From contig CABRIB010000088.1 of assembly GCA_902470915.1 (NCBI GenBank), forward strand, positions 1 to 8,039: DNA of 8,039 nucleotides, in the 5' to 3' direction. The number at the start of each line of letters is the position of its first letter. Positions within the stretch are counted from its first letter, which is position 1. The DNA is from an uncultured Collinsella sp. GTDB lineage: Bacteria; Actinomycetota; Coriobacteriia; Coriobacteriales; Coriobacteriaceae. Below the pieces are notes generated by a model. The model searched no databases, had not been told where the DNA came from, and was given only the letters and a program-made list of their open reading frames with translations. A program made the translations under genes and the position numbers. Positions 1 through 7,576 of the stretch are shown here, in pieces.

Positions 1-47
1 GAGATAGGAGTCCGTCTCGTGGGCTCGGAGATGTGTATAAGAGACAG
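1..47 (+). other. Residual Illumina Nextera adapter (non-genomic)
   Basis: Bases 1-5 (GAGAT) match the end of the Illumina P7 primer. Bases 6-13 (AGGAGTCC) match the Nextera i7 index N705 as written in the primer. Bases 14-47 match the Nextera read-2 transposase adapter, whose last 19 bases (29-47, AGATGTGTATAAGAGACAG) are the Tn5 mosaic end used in tagmentation. All parts are contiguous and in library order, pointing into the insert. This is untrimmed library sequence at a contig end, not a natural Tn5 insertion, since a genuine insertion would not carry P7 and an index. Open reading frames that begin here are artefacts. Confidence 0.98.
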
Positions 48-387
48 CCGAGATACCGGCGTGCGTGGCACCGATCTTAACGTTGAGGTGCGGGTAGCCG
101 ATGGAGTTACGAACCTGCTCAAAGGCGCGACCGGCAGCGAACATGGCAAAGGTACTCGCGAAGGCAACACGACCGGTGGTCGCGATACCGGCGGCGACGC
201 CCATCAGGTTGCTCTCGGCAATGCCCACATCGAAGAAGCGGTCGGGGCAGGCCGCCTTGAACTTACCGGTCTGCGTGGCGGCGGCTAGGTCGGCGTCGAG
301 GACCACAAAGTCATCGTGCTCGTTGGCGAGCTCGACGAGGGCCTCGCCGTAGCTTACGCGCGTGGCGATTTTCTTGACGTCTGCCAT
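48..387 (-). CDS. Transketolase, C-terminal subunit (pyrimidine-binding domain), partial
   Basis: This is the N-terminal 113 residues of the second subunit of a split transketolase, cut at its 3' end by the contig edge and adapter. The intact family is about 310 residues, so about 200 are missing. It starts MADVKKIATRVSYGEALVEL. The GIAE motif at residues 55-58 carries the glutamate (E58) that activates thiamine diphosphate in this enzyme class. The stretch TFAMFAAGRAFEQVRN (79-94) is typical of the Pyr domain. The ATG at 387 lies one base after the TAG of the upstream subunit gene, with a GGAGAGGAG ribosome binding site inside the end of that gene, so the two are co-translated. Together they move two-carbon ketol units between sugar phosphates in the cytosolic non-oxidative pentose phosphate pathway. 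A DXS-type enzyme is less likely because the partner subunit is clearly transketolase-like. Confidence 0.93.
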
Positions 388-388
388 C

Positions 389-1219
389 CTAGAGCTCCTC
401 TCCGGCGGCCGTGAGCTCTGCCATGGCCTGCTCAAACTGTTCATCGTTGGGGGCCTTGCCGTGCCAACCAACCTGGTTCTCCATAAAGGACACGCCCTTG
501 CCCTTTGTGGTCTCGGCGATAATGGCGGTCGGCTGCCCCTTGGTGGCGCGAGCCTCGGCAAAGGCGGCGCGGATCTGGTCGAAGTCGTTGCCGTCGGCGA
601 GCTCAACCACGTGGAACTTGAACGCACGGAACTTGTCGGCGAGCGGCATGGGGTCGTTGACCTCCTCGACGGGACCGTCAATCTGAAGGCCGTTGTGGTC
701 GACGATCACGCAGAGGTTATCGAGCTGCTGGTTGCCGGCAAACATGGCGGCCTCCCAGACCTGGCCCTCCTCGCTCTCGCCATCACCCAGCAGGGCGTAC
801 GTGCGATAAGTATCGCCCCAGTGCTTGGCGGCAACGGCCATGCCCACGGCGGCGGAAATGCCCTGGCCGAGCGAGCCGGTGGACATGTCGACGCCCGGGG
901 TGTCGTTCATGTTGGGGTGACCCTGCAGGTGGCTGCCGATATGGCGCAGCGTCTTGAGGTCCTCTTTGGGGAAGAACCCGCGCTCGGCGAGCACGGCGTA
1001 CAGGCCCGGAGCGCAATGGCCCTTGGAGAGCACAAAACGGTCGCGATCGGCCTTGCGGGGATCGGACGGGTCGACGTTCATTTCCTCAAAGTACAGATAG
1101 GTCATGATGTCGGCAGCACCGAGCGAACCGCCCGGATGGCCGGACTTGGCAGCGTGCACGCCGGTGACGATGCCCTTCCTTACCTCGTTGGCAACCTTTT
1201 TGAGCTCTTCGTCGCTCAT
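389..1219 (-). CDS. Transketolase, N-terminal subunit (TPP-binding domain)
   Basis: This 276-residue protein has the normal length for the N-terminal subunit of a split transketolase. It begins MSDEELKKVANEVRKGIV. The KSGHPGGSLGAADIM segment (25-39) and SKGH (65-68) carry conserved active-site histidines. GDGESEEGQVWEA (145-157), followed by VDHNG with N176, is the thiamine diphosphate and magnesium binding motif. It should pair with the subunit encoded immediately downstream to form the active cytosolic enzyme. The ATG at 1219 is preceded by AAAGGAAGG four bases upstream. The gene ends in TAG one base before the next ATG, so the pair is an operon. A 207-bp AT-richer gap separates it from the upstream YitT-family gene, and a possible promoter lies there. 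No truncation or missing catalytic motif is seen. Confidence 0.96.
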   Translation of the reverse strand: MSDEELKKVANEVRKGIVTGVHAAKSGHPGGSLGAADIMTYLYFEEMNVDPSDPRKADRDRFVLSKGHCAPGLYAVLAERGFFPKEDLKTLRHIGSHLQGHPNMNDTPGVDMSTGSLGQGISAAVGMAVAAKHWGDTYRTYALLGDGESEEGQVWEAAMFAGNQQLDNLCVIVDHNGLQIDGPVEEVNDPMPLADKFRAFKFHVVELADGNDFDQIRAAFAEARATKGQPTAIIAETTKGKGVSFMENQVGWHGKAPNDEQFEQAMAELTAAGEEL

Positions 1220-1304
1220 TGTGCCTTCCTTTCATCCTCTTTAGACAAGATGCGCACGGCACCGAAGGTAATCCCAACACAGCCGCAATGCACGTACGTC
1301 ATTC

Positions 1305-1333
1305 ATTATGCTGGAAACTGATGGCTTTACCAG
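1305..1333 (-). promoter_or_regulatory. Possible promoter for the transketolase operon
   Basis: On the minus strand a CATAAT hexamer (1305-1310, five of six bases of the sigma-70 -10 consensus) lies in the AT-rich gap upstream of the transketolase genes. The hexamer 17 bases further upstream (CTGGTA, 1328-1333) is a poor -35. Transcription would start near 1298, giving a leader of about 78 bases. No clear intrinsic terminator for the YitT-family gene was found in 1220-1426: the only hairpin, a 5-bp AACCG/CGGTT stem near 1370-1390, lacks a U-tract. Read-through into the transketolase genes therefore remains possible. Confidence 0.35.
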
Positions 1334-1426
1334 AGTTTTTATCATTATTTGAACAATTTAGCAGGCAGAACCGCTGATGAAACGGTTTATCAATGTGAAC
1401 GTCTTTTGGATGGGACGCGGTCGGCC

Positions 1427-2317
1427 CTACGCGCTAATGTCCTTGAATCCCTCGCCGAAGGCTTCCGTAACGTCAGCGACCGTCACAATGGCGTGAGGAT
1501 CGCGCTCGCGCACGATCGTCTTGAGGGTATTGAGCTCTCGACGGCTCACGATGACCATGATCACCGGCTTCTCGGCACCCGAATACATGCCAGTCGCCTT
1601 AAACTTGGTACAACCACGACCCAGGCCATACATAATATCGGCAGCGATATCAGGGAACTTGTCCGAGATGATGAGTACCATACGGCGTTTGTTGCCACCA
1701 TCGACCACGGCATCGATCACGTAGCCGCTAATGACCATCGAAAGGCCTGCATATAGTGCATTTTCGATTGAAAAGACCGGAGCCGACAGCGCACATACGG
1801 CAACATCGATCGCCATGACGGTCGAGCCCACGGGCAGCGAGGTATTACGCGAGATGATTTGGCCAATCGTGTCCGAGCCGCCGGTGTTGGCGCCGGCGCG
1901 CAGCACCATGCCATAACCGATGCCCGTGATGATGCCGCCCCACATAGCGGGCAGCATCAGATCGGCATGTGCCAGCGGCGCCACAAACGGAGCGAACAGG
2001 TCGGTGAAAAAGCCCAGCAGCACAAAGCCCGTCGCCGTCTGCACCACGTAGAACATGCCGCCCTCGCGCATAACGACCAGCAGCAGCAAGGCGTTCATCA
2101 CGATCGTCTGAATACCAACGGGAAGCGATATGCCGCGCGATGCGCCGACCGCCTGGATAATGGTGGCAAGGCCCGTAACACCACCGGCAGCAAGGCCGTT
2201 GGGAATCAAAAACAGGTCGGTCGCAATAGCGGCCAGAGCGCACCCCAACATAATCTGGGGCAGGTCGTGAAAGAAGTTCATCGAAAGAATGCGCTTGATG
2301 TCCAGACGATATGCCAT
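1427..2317 (-). CDS. YitT-family membrane protein with C-terminal DUF2179 domain
   Basis: This 296-residue protein matches the YitT/UPF0750 family: a hydrophobic N-terminal half and a soluble DUF2179 domain. Membrane segments are visible at roughly 18-38, 42-58, 64-83, 88-110, 118-142 and 164-206. The AGANTGGSDTIGQII stretch (141-155) is the conserved glycine-rich family motif. DUF2179 runs from about 211 to 294 (RRMVLIISDKFPDIA onward) and is predicted cytosolic. The transport substrate of the family is not established, so no function is given. I chose the ATG at 2317, preceded by GAGGGAGG and a 4-base spacer, over an in-frame ATG eight codons earlier that lies inside a hairpin. It follows prfB on the same strand but is separated by 167 bp with several hairpins, so it is probably a separate transcription unit. 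It ends in TAG. Confidence 0.93.
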   Translation of the reverse strand: MAYRLDIKRILSMNFFHDLPQIMLGCALAAIATDLFLIPNGLAAGGVTGLATIIQAVGASRGISLPVGIQTIVMNALLLLVVMREGGMFYVVQTATGFVLLGFFTDLFAPFVAPLAHADLMLPAMWGGIITGIGYGMVLRAGANTGGSDTIGQIISRNTSLPVGSTVMAIDVAVCALSAPVFSIENALYAGLSMVISGYVIDAVVDGGNKRRMVLIISDKFPDIAADIMYGLGRGCTKFKATGMYSGAEKPVIMVIVSRRELNTLKTIVRERDPHAIVTVADVTEAFGEGFKDISA

Positions 2318-2329
2318 GCAGCCTCCCTC

Positions 2330-2358
2330 AAAAAAGCGCACCCAAACGGATGCGCTTT
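2330..2358 (-). terminator. Intrinsic terminator-like hairpin directly before the YitT-family SD
   Basis: On the minus strand an 8-bp perfect stem AAAGCGCA/TGCGCTTT (2351-2358 and 2333-2340, 10-base loop) runs into a run of T (2330-2335). It is followed immediately by the GAGGGAGG ribosome binding site of the YitT-family gene. It could end transcripts coming from prfB. Because it ends about 12 bases before the start codon, any promoter for the downstream gene must lie upstream of it or inside it, which also allows an attenuator role. Confidence 0.7.
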
Positions 2359-2377
2359 GAACTTCTTCTTATGTTCG

Positions 2378-2383
2378 ATTCTA
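2378..2383 (-). promoter_or_regulatory. Possible -10 box upstream of the YitT-family gene
   Basis: The minus strand reads TAGAAT, five of six bases of the -10 consensus. It would start a transcript near 2371 with a leader of about 54 bases that includes the terminator-like hairpin at 2330-2358. No convincing -35 is seen 16-18 bases upstream, so this is a weak call made mainly because a promoter is needed here. Confidence 0.25.
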
Positions 2384-2395
2384 CCGATTCGCCGG

Positions 2396-2457
2396 ACAAA
2401 AACCACCCCTGCGCAGGGTTTGCTTTGGATACAAAACCACCCTGCTCGGAGGGTTTT
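2396..2457 (-). repeat. Two tandem hairpin-forming copies, 35-bp period, after prfB
   Basis: Two similar units start at 2396 and 2431 on the + strand. Both have the form ACAAAA(A)CCACCC followed by a short core and AGGGTTT. On the transcribed minus strand each reads AAACCCT-core-AGGG(G)TGGTTTT. Each can form a short ACCCT/AGGGT-type stem or the alternative AAACC/GGTTT stem, followed by a T-rich stretch. One copy contains the 12-bp palindrome CCCTGCGCAGGG (2407-2418). They lie 28 bases after the prfB stop and may act as a double terminator, or may be a small intergenic repeat family. Confidence 0.6.
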
Positions 2458-2469
2458 AATCCATTTCCA

Positions 2470-2489
2470 CATAAACCGGGCGGTTTATG
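2470..2489. repeat. 20-bp palindrome spanning the prfB stop codon
   Basis: Nine-base arms CATAAACCG (2470-2478) and CGGTTTATG (2481-2489) flank a 2-base centre. The TAA stop of prfB (2487-2485) lies within one arm. In mRNA the two-base loop is too tight, so one or two pairs would open. No U-tract follows directly, so it is not a classic terminator on its own. It is the first of four hairpin-capable elements between prfB and the next gene. Confidence 0.7.
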
Positions 2490-3632
2490 CAGATGGGGTC
2501 TCCGCGTCAGCGTTGCCGGTGGCCCAGCGATGGTAGCCAATAACAAATGGGTCCAGGTCACCATCGTCAAGAACGGCCTCGACATTGCTGGTCTCCACAC
2601 CCGAGCGCAGATCCTTGACCATCTGGTACGGGTAGAGTACGTAGCTGCGAATCTGGTTGCCAAAACCGATCGTGGTTTTGGGTCCGCGAATCTCATCGAG
2701 CGCCTCGGCGCGCTTCTCGAGCTCAATCTCGTACAGGCGAGCCTTGAGGATCTGCATGCACGCGGCCTTGTTCTGGATCTGGCTGCGCTCGTTTTGGCAG
2801 GTAACCACAATGCCGCTGGGAAAATGCGTCACGCGCACGGCGGAGTCGGTGGTGTTGACGCCCTGACCGCCCGGGCCGCTCGCGTGGTACACGTCCACGC
2901 GGATGTCATCGGGGCTGATCTCGATGTCGATATCATCGGGTAGCACGGGGATGACCTCGACGCCGGCAAACGTGGTCTGGCGGCGCTTCTTGTCGTCGGT
3001 GGGGCTAATGCGAACCAAGCGGTGGACGCCGGCCTCGGCGCGCAGCATGCCAAATGCGTCCTTGCCCTCGACGGTAAAGGTCGCGCGGTCGATGCCGATG
3101 ACCTCGGCCGCGGGACAGTCGTTGATGGTGACCTTCCAGCCGCGACGCTGGCAGTACTTCATGTACATCTTAAAGAGCATGAAGGTCCAGTCCTGGGCCT
3201 CCAGACCACCCTGTCCGGGCTTGATGGTCACAATGGCATCACCGTGATCGAACTCACCGGTGAACCAGCTCGAAAGCTCGAGCTCGTCGATAGCGCGGGC
3301 CAGGCGTTCTGCCGTAGCGGCAGCCTCCTCGCGCAATGCGGCGGCGTCGGGGTCATCCCCCATCTCCTCGGCAAGCTCCAGCGCCGCGCGGGCGTCAGAT
3401 AGCTCGCCGCGTGCGGTGTCCACGGCAGCGATATCTTCCTTGGTGCGCGCGATCTCCTCCATGGTGGCACGGGCGGCGTCGGCGTCATCCCAAAAGCCAG
3501 GGGCGACACTTTTGGCCTCGAGCTCGGACACGCGGGTACGCTTCTCGTCCAGGTGGAGATACGATTCGACCTCACCGAGCCGGTCCGCAAACGCGTCCAG
3601 TTCGGCGGGCGTTACCTCTAAAGCCTCAGCCA

Positions 3633-3633
<1 letters not shown>
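2485..3633 (-). CDS. prfB: Peptide chain release factor 2 (RF2)
   Basis: RF2 recognises UAA and UGA in the ribosomal A site and triggers release of the finished protein. The 382-residue product has full family length. An N-terminal coiled-coil domain (about 1-125) is followed by GGLEAQDW (142-149), the codon-recognition region (VHRLVRISPT, 203-212) and the catalytic GGQ (255-257) in SGPGGQGVNTTDSAV. The GGQ glutamine is normally methylated by PrmC. Two points stand out. The codon-recognition tripeptide is Ser-Pro-Thr (210-212) rather than the usual Ser-Pro-Phe. The frame is continuous from the ATG, so the programmed +1 frameshift that controls RF2 in many bacteria is absent. The ATG at 3633 shares its A with the last base of the secA stop (TAATG), with AGGAA upstream, so translation is coupled to secA. 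The gene ends in TAA. Confidence 0.97.
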
Positions 3634-6440
<2,807 letters not shown>

Positions 6441-6575
6441 GTGGTTTTCCTTTTTGGCCATCGCCCACGCCATGCAGCCTCGGGCGAGTTAAACACAGAT
6501 AAATGTACTTTAGCCAAACAGGACGCGGCCTATACGGTCGACCTCGACCGCCACGTAATAACTACGACCCGACCG

Positions 6576-6613
6576 ACCTGCCAAAAAGGGACTGGTTTAT
6601 TTTGGCAGGTTTT
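6576..6613. repeat. Hairpin with 11-bp stem in the rpmE-secA gap
   Basis: ACCTGCCAAAA (6576-6586) and TTTTGGCAGGT (6600-6610) form a perfect 11-bp stem around a 13-base loop, followed on the + strand by TTT. On the minus strand, where both neighbouring genes are transcribed, no T-run follows the stem. It is therefore more likely an intergenic repeat than a dedicated terminator. Its loop (GGGACTGGTTT) resembles part of the arm of the larger palindrome nearby (GGGACAGGTTA). Confidence 0.75.
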
Positions 6614-6642
6614 ATCTGGGAAAACGCCGTCTCTCTGTCATT

Positions 6643-6707
6643 TGGTGCAAACCAACCTGTCCCCTTCGCACCAATCTGGTGCAATGGGGACAGGTTAGTT
6701 TGCACCA
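6643..6707. repeat. 65-bp REP/BIME-like palindrome made of two inverted 31-bp halves
   Basis: Arms of 22 bases (6643-6664 and 6686-6707) pair with one mismatch, which becomes a G-U pair in minus-strand RNA. Inside them GCACCA (6668-6673) and TGGTGC (6677-6682) form a second stem around ATC. Each half (6643-6673 and 6677-6707) is itself bounded by TGGTGC and GCACCA, and the two halves are inverted copies that differ mainly at four positions. It lies just downstream of the rpmE terminator, in a 309-bp gap that holds no credible gene. Confidence 0.9.
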
Positions 6708-6712
6708 ACAAG

Positions 6713-6749
6713 AAAAGGGCCGTTCACCAATTGGATGCACGGCCCTTTT
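6713..6749 (-). terminator. Intrinsic terminator of rpmE
   Basis: A perfect 11-bp stem AAAAGGGCCGT/ACGGCCCTTTT (6713-6723 and 6739-6749) with a 15-base loop begins 34 bases after the rpmE stop codon on the minus strand and ends in TTTT followed by C. The symmetric A and T ends make it potentially bidirectional. It should separate rpmE from secA. Confidence 0.88.
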
Positions 6750-6782
6750 GCCATGAATGCGAGCGATTCCTCGGCGAGCTAT

Positions 6783-7208
6783 TTACTCAGCAGCCTCGGT
6801 GGTCTCGGCCTCGGCAGCGGCCTCCTCGACGGGAGCCTCTGCGGGAGCCTCGGCGGCCTGCTTGGCAGCCTCCTCGGCAAACTTAGCGGCACGCTTGGCC
6901 TTCTCGGCAGCCTTAGCCTCAGCGGCGGCCTTGCGAGCGGCCTCGGCCTCAGCAGCCTTGGCGGCCTTGGCAGCCTTGGCCTCCTCGGCCTTCTTGAGCT
7001 GGGCGGCAGCGGCGCCACCGAACTTGTCGGCGAAGCGCTGGACGCGTCCACCGGTGTCGACGAACTTCTGCTGGCCGGTGTAGAACGGGTGGCACTCGTT
7101 GCAAAGCTCAACCTTCATCTCGGACACGGTAGCGTGCGTCTTGAAGGTGTTGCCGCAGGAGCACGTCACCGTGCACTCGACATACTGGGGATGGATACCC
7201 TGCTTCAT
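6783..7208 (-). CDS. rpmE: Large-subunit ribosomal protein bL31 with long Ala/Glu/Lys-rich tail
   Basis: Residues 1-63 are a standard bL31. It starts MKQGIHPQYVECTVTCSCGN, has four zinc-ligand cysteines (C16, C18, C36, C39; the C+ form) and contains HPFYTGQQKFVDTGGRVQRF (40-59). bL31 sits at the bridge between the 50S and 30S subunits. The family is normally about 65-90 residues, while this one has 141. Residues 64-141 are a low-complexity extension of Ala, Glu, Lys and Arg, likely helical, turning acidic over the last 25 residues. The ATG at 7208 has AAGGAG seven bases upstream. It is monocistronic: a candidate promoter and structured leader precede it and a strong terminator follows. Four intact cysteines argue against it being the zinc-free paralogue used under zinc starvation. 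It ends in TAA. Confidence 0.96.
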   Translation of the reverse strand: MKQGIHPQYVECTVTCSCGNTFKTHATVSEMKVELCNECHPFYTGQQKFVDTGGRVQRFADKFGGAAAAQLKKAEEAKAAKAAKAAEAEAARKAAAEAKAAEKAKRAAKFAEEAAKQAAEAPAEAPVEEAAAEAETTEAAE

Positions 7209-7286
7209 GGTAGGACTCCTTATTGGTCAGGCGCTGGTTACCGATCAGCGCATAAGGCGTCTTGGTTTCCGACCAAGACAACAAAC
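7209..7286 (-). promoter_or_regulatory. Candidate ribosomal-protein leader of rpmE (SD-sequestering RNA)
   Basis: The minus-strand leader folds into two adjacent hairpins. The first is a perfect 8-bp stem GTCTTGGT/ACCAAGAC (7279-7272 and 7266-7259) with a 5-base loop. The second has CCTTAT (7257-7252) pairing with ATAAGG (7223-7218), enclosing a 6-bp GCGCTG/CAGCGC stem (7251-7246 and 7236-7231). Its ATAAGG arm contains most of the AAGGAG ribosome binding site (7221-7216). TTGGTC of the first hairpin can instead pair with GACCAA (7229-7224), so two exclusive folds exist. L31 leaders have been described in several bacterial groups, including, as I recall, a Coriobacteria class. Identity with that class needs a covariance-model search. 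Confidence 0.65.
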
Positions 7287-7292
7287 TCGGCT

Positions 7293-7321
7293 ATGGTACC
7301 ACGGCGCCGCGTGTCCCACAA
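7293..7321 (-). promoter_or_regulatory. Possible promoter of rpmE
   Basis: The minus strand shows TTGTGG (7321-7316), a 17-base spacer, and TACCAT (7298-7293). These are a three-of-six -35 and a four-of-six -10 with ideal spacing. Transcription would start near 7286, giving the structured leader of about 78 bases. The motif is weak but well placed. Confidence 0.4.
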
Positions 7322-7401
7322 AAGGTTCACGGTCTTTTCGGAACGACACGAATCTGACCCATCGAAACACATCTCCACCGTTCCTTCAACTGGGAAAATG
7401 C

Positions 7402-7434
7402 CGTCCCCGGGGCCTGAGAAGGGCCCCGGGGACG
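7402..7434. repeat. GC-rich 13-bp hairpin upstream of rpmE
   Basis: CGTCCCCGGGGCC (7402-7414) and GGCCCCGGGGACG (7422-7434) form a perfect 13-bp, nearly all G-C stem with a 7-base loop. On the minus strand it is followed by GGCATTTTCCC. It might act as a second terminator after the small secreted-protein gene, although the T-run is short and displaced by four bases. It may equally be an intergenic repeat. Confidence 0.7.
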
Positions 7435-7497
7435 TTCGACTGACTGCGGGAACGGCCTTTCCGCTCAATGTGTTCGGCTGAGATCGGAAATCAACCA

Positions 7498-7516
7498 AAC
7501 TGAACTAGGTTCAGTT
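7498..7516. repeat. 19-bp perfect dyad, possible operator
   Basis: AACTGAAC (7498-7505) and GTTCAGTT (7509-7516) are perfect inverted arms around TAG. It lies between the terminator of the small secreted-protein gene and the rpmE promoter region. The length and spacing suit a dimeric repressor site, but nothing ties it to a regulator. The rest of 7209-7576 holds no credible coding sequence. Confidence 0.45.
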
Positions 7517-7525
7517 GACATGGTT

Positions 7526-7560
7526 AAAAACGAGGGGCGACGCTTTTGCGTCACCCCTCG
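7526..7560 (-). terminator. Intrinsic terminator of the small secreted-protein gene
   Basis: The minus-strand arms CGAGGGGTGACGC (7560-7548) and GCGTCGCCCCTCG (7543-7531) make a 13-bp stem with one G-U pair and an AAAA loop. TTTTT follows directly (7530-7526). It begins 16 bases after the TAA stop. This is the strongest terminator in the window. Confidence 0.93.
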
Positions 7561-7576
7561 TCCCGGCCGGGTTGCT

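Noticed and set aside
29..47. Tn5 mosaic end as a sign of a natural transposon
   Set aside because: It is joined to the Nextera read-2 adapter, an i7 index and the P7 tail, which only occur in sequencing libraries.
362..1321. A 319-codon + strand open frame opposite the transketolase gene
   Set aside because: It is antisense to a complete transketolase subunit with all TPP motifs. The product is low-complexity and resembles no family.
1364..1395. AACCG/CGGTT hairpin as terminator of the YitT-family gene
   Set aside because: The stem is only five base pairs and no U-tract follows on the minus strand.
7481..7489. AGATCGGAA, resembling the start of the TruSeq adapter
   Set aside because: The match stops after nine bases (the next bases are ATC, not GAGC) and normal sequence continues on both sides, so it is coincidence.
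7238..7498. An 86-codon minus-strand open frame upstream of rpmE
   Set aside because: It spans the GC-rich hairpin, the candidate rpmE promoter and the rpmE leader, has no good ribosome binding site that I can see, and shows no protein-like features.
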